This document shows positions 7,985 to 15,214 of a DNA stretch of 64,000 bases, piece after piece. Each line of letters opens with the position of its first letter. Within the stretch, counting starts at the first letter, position 1. The notes under the pieces are model-generated. The model saw only the letters and a program-made list of their open reading frames with translations. It was not told where the DNA came from and did not search any database. The translations under genes and the position numbers were made by a program. The DNA comes from CAYYJR01 sp964472305 (GTDB lineage Bacteria > Armatimonadota > Hebobacteria > CAIYQO01), in NCBI GenBank assembly GCA_964472305.1, contig CAYYJR010000012.1:58627-122626 (forward strand), in the 5' to 3' direction.

Positions 7985-8437
7985 ATGCCGCAATCATTCG
8001 CCTGTCTGAATTATCATATTGTATTCAGCACGAAAGATCGGATGCCGTGGATCACTCCGAATCACCAACAACGGTTGTTTGATTATCTCGGAGGTATTAT
8101 CCGTTCGGAAAAAGGAATATTACTGGCGGCTAACGGCATGCCCGACCATGCGCATATTTTAACTTCCATCCATCGCACGGTTGCCGTGGCGGATGCCGTG
8201 CGCGTGATAAAGGCGAAAACATCAGGATGGATGCATACTACCTTTCCCGAACTGCGGCAATTTGCCTGGCAGGAAGGTTATGGGGCATTCACCATCAGTC
8301 ATAAAGGCGTGCCGCGGGTAAAAGCGTATCTGGCAAATCAGGAGGAGCATCTTCGGACGGTTTCCTTCAAAGATGAGTTTATTGCGTTTTTGCAGGAGCA
8401 TGAGATCGCCTACGACGAGCAATATTTGTGGGATTGA
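7985..8437 (+). CDS. REP-associated tyrosine transposase (IS200/Y1 family)
   Basis: The 150-aa protein has the HUH metal-binding motif (PDHAHIL) after LNYHIVFSTKDR, and a C-terminal VKAYLANQEEHLRTVSFKDEF...YDEQYLWD block that is characteristic of RAYTs and supplies the catalytic tyrosine. Such enzymes nick and rejoin single-stranded DNA at REP hairpins. The ATG at 7985 follows GGAAGGGGG. Longer in-frame upstream sequence belongs to the inverted repeat and is not coding. All key residues are present, so the enzyme could be active. Confidence 0.92.
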   Translation: MPQSFACLNYHIVFSTKDRMPWITPNHQQRLFDYLGGIIRSEKGILLAANGMPDHAHILTSIHRTVAVADAVRVIKAKTSGWMHTTFPELRQFAWQEGYGAFTISHKGVPRVKAYLANQEEHLRTVSFKDEFIAFLQEHEIAYDEQYLWD

Positions 8438-8443
8438 TTCCTT

Positions 8444-8517
8444 CCACCCCTTCGGGGTTCAACAGATAGTCGTCTGCGTCCAGGGGTTCCGCTGCGCTCC
8501 ACCCCTGGCTAATAACC
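8444..8517 (-). repeat. Right inverted repeat of the RAYT element
   Basis: This stretch begins 6 nt after the transposase stop and mirrors 7898-7969. It holds the ACCCCTTCGGGGT and CCAGGGGT...ACCCCTGG hairpins. Confidence 0.88.
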
Positions 8518-8706
8518 TCGCTGAGGCGAGACCCATCCGGGGTGGGGACGTGCATCTGTAAGGCATCGCCAAATTAACAAACTGGTACTATTCCCGAAGA
8601 ACGGAAAATCGACGAAAGAAACGGCGCCGATGAAGTCTGGGACCAATTCGCGAAATCATTTACGATATTGCCGTAACAGGCTGGACATGTCGAAAGCGAG
8701 TTTTTG

Positions 8707-10926
8707 ATGTCAACCGAAATGACCCGTCTGCAGCAGGCCCTTGAACTGGGCATGAACGAGCAGGAATACGCGAACGTGCTGAAAATCCTTGGACGCGAGC
8801 CGTCTGGGACCGAGCTGGCGATGTATTCGGTGGAGTGGTCGGAGCACTGCGGGTATCCGCGCAGCCGGCCGTTGCTGAAGCTCTTCCCCAAAGAGGGGAA
8901 ATACCCCACGCGCGCGGAGGGCGAGGACGCCGGCGGCTTTGAATTGGATGAACACGTCTATGTGATCTTCAAGATGGAAAGCCACAACCATCCCTCGCAG
9001 GTAGAGCCCAAGCAAGGCGCGGCGACAGGCATCGGCGGCATTCTGCGCGATATCTTCACCATGGGCGCGCGCCCGGTGGCGCTGCTCGATTCGCTGCGCT
9101 TCGGCGATCTCGACTCCCCCGGCGCGCAACACCTGCTGGCCGGCGTGGTGGACGGCATTCAGTTTTACGGCAACTGCGTGGGCGTGCCCACCGTGGGCGG
9201 CGAAATCTACTTCCATCCCAGCTATCGCGACAACTGCCTGGTGAACGTGATGTGCGTGGGCGTGGCGGATTCCCGCTACATGGCTACCAGCAAGGCCAAA
9301 GGCCCGGGCAACCCGGTGCTGGTGGTAGGCAACCGCACGGGACGCGACGGCATCGGTGGTTGCTCCATCCTCGCCAGTCATGAATTCAGCGAAGACGACG
9401 CCAAGCGCCCCACCGTGCAGATCGGCGACCCGTTCACCGAAAAATGCCTCATCGAGGCGTGCCTGGAATTGCTGCGCGGCGACGCGGTGGTGGGCATGAA
9501 GGATATGGGCGCCGCCGGCATCACCTGCACCACCGCTGAGATGAGCGCCGCCGGCGGGGTGGGAATGGATCTCGACCTGGCGAAGGTGCCCATGCGCGAG
9601 GAAGGCATGGAACCCTATGAAATCATGATGTCGGAATCGCAGGAACGCATGCTGGTAGTGGCGCAGCGCGGCCGCGAGCAGGAAGTGATCGAGATCCTGG
9701 AAAAGTGGAACCTGAACGCGGTGGTGGTAGGCGAAGTGATCGAGGAACAGACACTGCGCATTCGCTTCCACGGCGAGATTGTGGCGGAAGTGCCCAGCCT
9801 GTCGCTGGCGGAATCGCCGGTGTATTATCTGCCGGCAGAAGAGCCGGCGTGGCTGGTGGAACTGCGCAACGCCGATCTGAGCGAGTTGCCGCAACCGGCG
9901 GATTGCAGCCGCGTGCTACTCGATCTGCTCGCTGCGCCCAACATCGCCAGCAAACGCTGGGCCTATCAGCAGTATGACCATATGGTGCAGACCAACACCG
10001 TGGTGCCGCCGGGCATGGGCGACGCGGCAGTGGTCCGCGTGAAGGGCACCACCAAGGCGCTGGGCATCACCACCGACTGCAACAGCCGGTACTGCTATCT
10101 CGATCCCTATCGCGGCGCGCAACTCGCGGTGGCGGAGGCGGCGCGCAACCTGGTGTGCGTGGGCGCCGACCCGGCGGCGGTCACCGACTGCCTGAACTTC
10201 GGCAAGCCGGAGAAGCCGGACCGCTTCTGGCAGCTCAAACGCGCAGTGGAAGGCATCGCCGATGCCTGCCGCGCCTTCCGGGTGCCGGTGGTCAGCGGCA
10301 ACGTCAGCCTCTACAACGAAGGCCCGGAGGCGGCCATCTTCCCCACTCCGACCATCGGAATGGTGGGCGTGCTGGAAAAAGTGGAACAGCGCACCGGCAT
10401 GGCGCTGAAGGCCGAGGGGCATCTGGTAGGCCTGGTGGGCGTCACCAAACCCGAGCTGGGCGGCAGCGAATACCTGGCGGTGGTGCACGGCAAAGAGGCG
10501 GGCGAGCCGCCCATGCTCGACCTGAAAACCGAACTGGCCGCGCAGCAGTTCGTTCTCGACGCCATTCGCTGGGGCATGGTCGCCTCCGCGCACGACTGCG
10601 CCGAAGGCGGGCTGGCGGTCGCGGTGGCGGAATCGGCCATCACCGGTCAACTGGGCATCGAGGTGGGCGTACCGCTGGTGGAGCGCCGCGACATGACCCT
10701 CTTCGCCGAGTCGCAATCGCGCATCGTTATCTCCTTCGACCCGGCTTATGCCGACGTGCTCACCGCGCTCGCCGCCAAAATGGGCGTGCCCTTCGACATC
10801 ATCGGCACCGTCGGCGGCGATCGCGTGCGCATCGCCGTGGAAGAAGCGCTGGTGGTCGACGTTGCCCTCACCGACGCCATCGAAGCGCATACCGCAACGA
10901 TTTATCGCGCGATGGGGGAAGTATAG
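8707..10926 (+). CDS. purL: Phosphoribosylformylglycinamidine synthase subunit PurL (small form)
   Basis: PurL makes FGAM from FGAR, ATP and PurQ-derived ammonia. The 739-aa length is the small PurL that needs PurS and PurQ. Visible family features are EWSEHCGYPRSRPLLK, MESHNHPSQVEPKQGAATGIGGILRDIFTMGARP, GAAGITCTTAEMSAAGGVGM and the C-terminal AHDCAEGGLAVAVAE repeat of the ATP-binding half. ATG 8707 is chosen over the adjoining TTG 8704; the upstream SD (AGCGAG) is weak. The RAYT insertion separates it from purSQ, so it may need its own promoter within 8518-8700. Confidence 0.96.
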   Translation: MSTEMTRLQQALELGMNEQEYANVLKILGREPSGTELAMYSVEWSEHCGYPRSRPLLKLFPKEGKYPTRAEGEDAGGFELDEHVYVIFKMESHNHPSQVEPKQGAATGIGGILRDIFTMGARPVALLDSLRFGDLDSPGAQHLLAGVVDGIQFYGNCVGVPTVGGEIYFHPSYRDNCLVNVMCVGVADSRYMATSKAKGPGNPVLVVGNRTGRDGIGGCSILASHEFSEDDAKRPTVQIGDPFTEKCLIEACLELLRGDAVVGMKDMGAAGITCTTAEMSAAGGVGMDLDLAKVPMREEGMEPYEIMMSESQERMLVVAQRGREQEVIEILEKWNLNAVVVGEVIEEQTLRIRFHGEIVAEVPSLSLAESPVYYLPAEEPAWLVELRNADLSELPQPADCSRVLLDLLAAPNIASKRWAYQQYDHMVQTNTVVPPGMGDAAVVRVKGTTKALGITTDCNSRYCYLDPYRGAQLAVAEAARNLVCVGADPAAVTDCLNFGKPEKPDRFWQLKRAVEGIADACRAFRVPVVSGNVSLYNEGPEAAIFPTPTIGMVGVLEKVEQRTGMALKAEGHLVGLVGVTKPELGGSEYLAVVHGKEAGEPPMLDLKTELAAQQFVLDAIRWGMVASAHDCAEGGLAVAVAESAITGQLGIEVGVPLVERRDMTLFAESQSRIVISFDPAYADVLTALAAKMGVPFDIIGTVGGDRVRIAVEEALVVDVALTDAIEAHTATIYRAMGEV

Positions 10927-10962
10927 GGACCGCCCCTTTCCCTCTGCAACTGTGAACCGGAG

Positions 10963-10998
10963 CCTTGCTCCTCTCCGTAACGCGGGAGAGGGGCAAGG
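10963..10998 (+). terminator. Hairpin after purL
   Basis: CCTTGC-T-CCTCTCC pairs with GGAGAGG-G-GCAAGG around a short loop. It is a strong GC-rich stem 36 nt after the purL stop, without a clear U tract, and belongs to the same CTCTCC/GGAGAG repeat type seen before purS. Confidence 0.65.
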
Positions 10999-11049
10999 AT
11001 GCGGATGCGCTATTAGAGGAAATTCCCCCGCGGCGTCAAAGTAAGCGGT

Positions 11050-12069
11050 ATGCGTGCATCACCCTTTGCCGTCGTGCAGGCCATCGGGCTCGCCGCGCCG
11101 CCGTCCGCGCTCTTTCCCGACGGGCGCAACCGGATCGTGCATGGCGAGTGCCTGGCGGTGATGCGCGCGCTGCCGGCGGAATCCTTCGATGTCATCTACC
11201 TCGACCCGCCCTTTTTCACCCGCCAGGAACGTCGCCTGCGCCGCGACGACAGCGCCGGCCCTTCCTACTCCGATACCTGGGATGACGGCCTGCACGGCTA
11301 TCTGACCTGGCTGGGCGAGCGGCTGGCGGCGGCGCGCGACCTGCTGCAGCCGCACGGCGCGCTGTTCCTGCACCTGGACTGGCATGCCGTCCACTACGCG
11401 AAGGTGCTGCTGGATAAACTGTTCGGCTACGATAATTTCCAGAACGAGTTCATCTGGTACTATTCCGGCGGCGGCGCCGCGCAACAGCGTTTCGCGCGCA
11501 AGCACGATACCATCCTCTACTACACGAAATCCGACCGCGAGTGGAAGTTCTACGCCGATCGCGTGCGCACGCCGTACAAGTGGACTGATGGCCAGCGCCG
11601 GGCCGATGGCTCCGCGCGCGATTACACCCGCGGCAAGCTGGCCGATGACGTGTGGCAGCACAACGCGCTGTTGCCGTGGGCAGAGGAGAACATCGGCTAC
11701 CCGACGCAGAAACCGCTGGCGCTGCTGGAACGCCTACTGCTGGCGACCACCGACGACGGCGACGCGGTGGGGGATTTCTTCTGTGGCGGTGGCTCCACCG
11801 CCGCCGCCGCGCAGGCACTGGGACGACGCTGGGCGGTGGCGGACGAATCGCGCACGGCCATCTGCCTCACCGCTGAACGGCTGGCGCAGGCACTCGTTCC
11901 CGGCTGCGTTCCCCACGTCACCCGCCGTGCCCGCGCCCGTGCCCACGAACGCCACCACCTCATCATCAACGACGACACCCGCCTCGGTCTCGACGCTCCC
12001 ACCCTCACCGCCTGCGACCTCACCATCATCCCCACCGTGCCGGGATTTACGGTGGAATGGATGGGCTGA
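11050..12069 (+). CDS. Site-specific DNA methyltransferase, beta class (likely N6-adenine)
   Basis: This 339-aa enzyme would transfer methyl from SAM to DNA. The catalytic motif IV (DVIYLDPPFFT, Asp52-Phe55) precedes the SAM-binding motif I (GDFFCGGGST, about residues 241-250), the order that defines the beta class. The DPPF form favours adenine-N6. FQNEFIWYYSGGGAAQQRFARKHDTILYYTKS and NIGYPTQKPLALLERL are typical of type III-like and orphan enzymes. No restriction subunit or specificity gene is adjacent, so it is orphan. A roughly 60-residue C-terminal extension after the SAM fold (RARARAHERHHLIINDDTRLGL and on) is unassigned. Confidence 0.88.
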   Translation: MRASPFAVVQAIGLAAPPSALFPDGRNRIVHGECLAVMRALPAESFDVIYLDPPFFTRQERRLRRDDSAGPSYSDTWDDGLHGYLTWLGERLAAARDLLQPHGALFLHLDWHAVHYAKVLLDKLFGYDNFQNEFIWYYSGGGAAQQRFARKHDTILYYTKSDREWKFYADRVRTPYKWTDGQRRADGSARDYTRGKLADDVWQHNALLPWAEENIGYPTQKPLALLERLLLATTDDGDAVGDFFCGGGSTAAAAQALGRRWAVADESRTAICLTAERLAQALVPGCVPHVTRRARARAHERHHLIINDDTRLGLDAPTLTACDLTIIPTVPGFTVEWMG

Positions 12070-12083
12070 TACGAAGGCCGGTT

Positions 12084-12106
12084 CCTTCATGCAGCGCTGC
12101 ATAAGG
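12084..12106. terminator. Palindrome between convergent genes
   Basis: A perfect 14-bp palindrome (ATGCAGCGCTGCAT) is extended by CCTT/AAGG on its flanks. It lies 15 nt after the methyltransferase stop and could terminate transcription from either side. No U tract is seen. The rest of 12107-12206 holds nothing I can name. Confidence 0.4.
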
Positions 12107-12206
12107 GAGTTTGTGTTCCATCCGGTTTATTGATGGTGTTTCAGTCGTCCCTCCTGGAGTGTATTCTGGTGGCACCCCTGGTTGCCGACAGTGAACTGCC
12201 GGGAAT

Positions 12207-12383
12207 TTACTTTAACGTCCAGCAGCACCGTTTCGGCGAGATGAGAAGGCCTTCCGCCTTTAATTGCTCCATAATTTTGTCCACCGCCTTGCGGTCCACT
12301 CCGCTGATCTCAGCCACTTTACCGGCATTGATCGCGTCGCCGGCATCTTTGAACGCTTGAATGACTTTCTCTCGGTCCGACAT
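12207..12383 (-). CDS. Small winged-helix DNA-binding protein
   Basis: The 58-aa product (MSDREKVIQAFKDAGDAINAG and on) has a compact helix-turn-helix (KVAEISGVDRKAVDKIMEQL) followed by a wing-like KAEGLLISPKRCCW. The start at 12383 has GGGGGAT about 8 nt upstream, better than the ATG eight codons earlier. Short one-domain wHTH proteins of this kind occur in anaerobic bacteria and archaea; they probably bind DNA or recognise a partner protein, but no target is known. It lies 84 nt downstream of the chaperonin/membrane protein pair on the same strand and may be co-transcribed. Confidence 0.8.
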   Translation of the reverse strand: MSDREKVIQAFKDAGDAINAGKVAEISGVDRKAVDKIMEQLKAEGLLISPKRCCWTLK

Positions 12384-12466
12384 GTCATGATCCCCCTGTA
12401 TCAGCAAGAATTCGTCTTGCAGATGAAAAAAGCCTTCTCGACGGGCTGGGGATGCTGCGATGCCGA

Positions 12467-13297
12467 TTACCCCCGCAGCCCCGGGGCGACATAGCCGCGT
12501 TCGACGATGACCAGTGCGACGGTGAGGAGCAGGATAACGCCTTCGACGATGAGCAGACCGGTGATGGTGCGGCGCAGGGTGAGGGGACGGGCGAACCAGA
12601 GCAGCACGGCGATGGCCGCCACCGACAGTTCCAGCAGCGTGGTGAGGAGCGGACTGACGTAGGGGAAGCCGCGGAAGAAGGCCGCCCCGAAATACAACAG
12701 CGGGCGCAGCAGCACGACGACCGCCATGATGCGATTGATGTCGGCGCCGATCAATTCATCCTGCAGGCGAATCCAGCGCTTGCGCTGCGCGAACCAGCGC
12801 AGGAACTGCCACATGATCATCCAGGCGACGGACATGAAGATGAAGCCGAATTCAAAGGCGCGGGTGAGTTGCTCGAAGGTGATGCCGCTCGACGCCGTCA
12901 ACGGCCACATCATGGCCAGGTTCAACCCCTTCAGCACGATGAAGCCGCCCATCGCGGTCACCACCATGCGCGACTGGTGCAGTTCAGGCCGCACGCGGGT
13001 GCGTACCTGGCCTTCCGCCATCTCGCCCTCGCTGGTGGCCTTCAGCGGCGTGGTGGTTGGCTCCGGCGGCTTCTCTTTGAGGGTGGGTTCCTGCTCCGGC
13101 AGGTGCAACCCGATGGCGGCGGAAGCGGCCAGCGCCAGATAGGGGAGAAAGCCAAGGGTGGGCAACTCCAGCGCCAGTCCGATGGAGACCAGCGGGAATA
13201 CGCCCACCGGCCCCACCTCCAGCAGGAAGCCCACCAGCGACAGCACGGCGGTGATGAGCACGATCTGCAATTTCACGACCTGGTCGGTGGGTTTCAC
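12467..13297 (-). CDS. Unknown multi-pass membrane protein coupled to the chaperonin
   Basis: Translation most likely starts at GTG 13297, whose last bases overlap the chaperonin TGA (GTGA), a 4-nt coupling. The 276-aa product has two or three N-terminal helices (LQIVLITAVLSLVGFLLEV and on), a charged Pro/Thr-rich loop (residues ~70-110), and four or five further helices ending in TGLLIVEGVILLLTVALVIVE. I recognise no family. A longer reading back to 13639 only re-reads chaperonin sequence in another frame. The tight coupling suggests equal dosage with the chaperonin, either as a client or a partner. Confidence 0.78.
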   Translation of the reverse strand: MKPTDQVVKLQIVLITAVLSLVGFLLEVGPVGVFPLVSIGLALELPTLGFLPYLALAASAAIGLHLPEQEPTLKEKPPEPTTTPLKATSEGEMAEGQVRTRVRPELHQSRMVVTAMGGFIVLKGLNLAMMWPLTASSGITFEQLTRAFEFGFIFMSVAWMIMWQFLRWFAQRKRWIRLQDELIGADINRIMAVVVLLRPLLYFGAAFFRGFPYVSPLLTTLLELSVAAIAVLLWFARPLTLRRTITGLLIVEGVILLLTVALVIVERGYVAPGLRG

Positions 13298-14871
13298 AAT
13301 GGCTGCGTCCCCTCCCCGGCGTCGTGCTCCTCGCGCTTGCGGATGACGGTGTGGATGCGCAGGATCGCTTCCGCCACCTCGCCCGCAGCGCGCAAGGCGT
13401 GCATTTTTACCGGCGCCGGGTCCACGATACCCAGTGCGAGCATGTCGGTCACCTCGCCGGTGTCGCAATTGACCGCCAGCGACGCGGATGCGCCCGCCAC
13501 CATCGCCGCCAGCACGGCCTCGACCTTCTCCAGCGGGTTGAAGCCGGCGTTGGCCACCATCTGCGCCAGCGGTGTCTTCAGTGCGGCGATCACGCAATCC
13601 ACCCCGTAGGCGTCCATGGTGCCCGCATTGCGGCGGCACGCCTCGACGTCGGGGATGACGGACAGCTCCGCCGCGCCGCCTCCCGGCACCACGCCGCCGC
13701 GCAGCGCGGCCTGCACCGCACAGGCGGCGTCTTCCGCCACGCGATGGCGTTCCGCGCGCACCTCGGCGGTGGCGGCGCCCACCAGCATGGTCGCCATTGG
13801 CTCGCCACCGGCCAGGCGAGCTGCCTCGCCGCCCTCGACGCGCGTATGCCCCAGCCGTTCGTCCACCAGCACGGCATCAGCGCGCCCCAGCAGCACGGCC
13901 AGCTCTTCGGGCGGCTTGCGCAGGGCGGCACGCTTCAGCAAGCGCGCCCCGGTGTGCCGCGCCACGCGGTAGACATCGCGCGAGGAGAGCCGCCGCACCA
14001 CCAGCACCCCGGCGTCGGTCAGCGCCTCCTCGGCGGCATCCTGCACTGCCTTCGTCACGAATGCCGCGCGCACTCCCAGCGCCACCAGTTGCGCCAGCGC
14101 GGCGCGGAATTCCTGCTGGTAACGCATGAAAGCGGCGAATCCGGCCTCGGTGCCCAGCGCGCTCTCCTCCAGCGTTTCCGACTCCAGCCCATCGTCCAGG
14201 CACAGCACCGCCGTGTCGCGCACCGCGCGCGGCATCTGCCGGTTCATCGGCTCCTTGTCGAGCATCACTCCGTAGACCAGCGCGTTCTCCGCGCCTTCCC
14301 GCGCCAGAATCCAGTCGGCCAGCCGGAAGTCGGGCGCCAGCAACCGCTCGCGTCCCACCCGCGCCGCCGCCGCCAGGCACAGGTCAGCCAGGTCAGCCTG
14401 CTCGCGCCCGGCAATCAAGGCTGCTCGCCGCAGCAGTGGATCGTCCACGTCGCGGATGACGGCGGTCCGCCGCCGAATGCCGTCGATAGCCGCGTTGAGA
14501 CCCAGCCGCATCCCACGCAGCAAGCGCGTTACCGGCACCCCGCGTCCCGCCTGCGCCACCGCTTCGGTGATGAGCGCGTTGGCCAGCAGCGTGGCGGTGG
14601 TGGTGCCGTCGCCCACCTCCGCGTCCTGCGCGCGTGCCACATTCACCAGCATGCGCGCGGCGGGATGGGTGGCATCCAGCTTCTCCAGAATAGTGCTGCC
14701 GTCGTTGGTGATGACCACCTCGCCGTAGCGGTCCACCAGCATGCAGTTCAATCCCTTCGGCCCCAGCGTGCCCTCCACCGCCGCCGCTACCGCGCGAATG
14801 GCCGCGGCATTGCTATGCAGGGGAGAGGCGCGCCCGTCGTCGGCATCGGATGATCGCGGAGCGGTGGTCAT
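13294..14871 (-). CDS. Group II/III (thermosome/TCP-1-like) chaperonin
   Basis: The 525-aa protein follows the archaeal/eukaryotic chaperonin pattern, not GroEL: LGPKGLNCMLVDRYGEVVITNDGSTIL (residues ~36-62 in total), HPAARMLVNVARAQDAEVGDG with GDGTTT at 87-92 for ATP, GGVVPGGGAAE, and NAGFNPLEKVEAVL. GroEL would show VTKDGVSVA and NDAAGDGTTTATVLA. The start at 14871 has AAGGAG 7 nt upstream; an ATG seven codons earlier is possible. Bacterial chaperonins of this kind (group III) are known in a few lineages, where they fold proteins without GroES. Its downstream neighbour overlaps by 4 nt. The protein is slightly divergent in the apical region, so substrate range is unclear. Confidence 0.9.
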   Translation of the reverse strand: MTTAPRSSDADDGRASPLHSNAAAIRAVAAAVEGTLGPKGLNCMLVDRYGEVVITNDGSTILEKLDATHPAARMLVNVARAQDAEVGDGTTTATLLANALITEAVAQAGRGVPVTRLLRGMRLGLNAAIDGIRRRTAVIRDVDDPLLRRAALIAGREQADLADLCLAAAARVGRERLLAPDFRLADWILAREGAENALVYGVMLDKEPMNRQMPRAVRDTAVLCLDDGLESETLEESALGTEAGFAAFMRYQQEFRAALAQLVALGVRAAFVTKAVQDAAEEALTDAGVLVVRRLSSRDVYRVARHTGARLLKRAALRKPPEELAVLLGRADAVLVDERLGHTRVEGGEAARLAGGEPMATMLVGAATAEVRAERHRVAEDAACAVQAALRGGVVPGGGAAELSVIPDVEACRRNAGTMDAYGVDCVIAALKTPLAQMVANAGFNPLEKVEAVLAAMVAGASASLAVNCDTGEVTDMLALGIVDPAPVKMHALRAAGEVAEAILRIHTVIRKREEHDAGEGTQPL

Positions 14872-15214
14872 TATGAACTCCTTCCCCTTCATTATAAGCG
14901 CCAACGTCGCCGGGGGGAAGGGCGAATGAATGGGGATTGGGAAATAACCACTCCGTTCAGTCGGAACCTTCCGGTGCTGCGCGCTGCATATCCCCTGTCG
15001 CGCTAGTATCGCTTGACGCAGATGTCCCCGGTGCAAATCTGCAAAATGCGATTCTACTTTTGCTGGATTCCTGGTGGCACCGTCGTTGGCGGAACGTGGG
15101 GTGCAAAACGTGGAAGTCCATTTCCACGTTTTGCACTAGTCAATGATGACAGCGCATGAAGGCCCGACGCCTTCCCCGCCGAATACACATCGCAACAGAT
15201 TGGAGGACTGCACG
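14872..15214. other. Divergent intergenic region between chaperonin and alpha-mannosidase genes
   Basis: These 343 bp separate two divergent genes and must hold both promoters. The only clear structure is the long palindrome at 15101-15136. I see no CIRCE element (TTAGCACTC-N9-GAGTGCTAA) and no ORF with a credible start. Confidence 0.6.
15101..15136. promoter_or_regulatory. 15-bp perfect inverted repeat upstream of the GH38 gene
   Basis: GTGCAAAACGTGGAA and its exact complement TTCCACGTTTTGCAC enclose a 6-nt loop (GTCCAT). It lies about 80 nt before the mannosidase start and 230 nt before the chaperonin start. It could be an operator for a dimeric regulator or an RNA hairpin; there is no U tract on either strand to make it a classic terminator. 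Confidence 0.6.

Larger units (their letters stand above)
7867..8540 (+). mobile_element. REP-associated tyrosine transposase (RAYT) element with long inverted repeats
   Basis: A Y1-type transposase gene is framed by two roughly 72-bp inverted copies (7898-7969 and 8444-8517). Each copy contains two hairpins: CCAGGGGT...ACCCCTGG and ACCCC-GAA-GGGGT. Additional small hairpins lie outside both copies (ACCCC-GCA-GGGGT at about 7869; CTCGC-TGAG-GCGAG at about 8517). This REP/BIME-like organisation around a single transposase gene is typical of RAYT units. It sits between purQ with its micro-ORFs and purL. Confidence 0.85.

Noticed and set aside
10107..10955. Additional open frames within purL suggesting internal genes
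   Set aside because: Arg/Gly/His-rich translations, typical of third-position GC shadows; the PurL frame is intact and conserved.
13298..13639. N-terminal extension of the chaperonin-coupled membrane protein (up to 390 aa)
   Set aside because: The first 114 residues re-read chaperonin codons in another frame and are low-complexity; GTG at 13297 overlaps the chaperonin stop and gives a sensible membrane protein.
14872..15100. CIRCE heat-shock operator before the chaperonin
   Set aside because: No TTAGCACTC-N9-GAGTGCTAA-like repeat is present.
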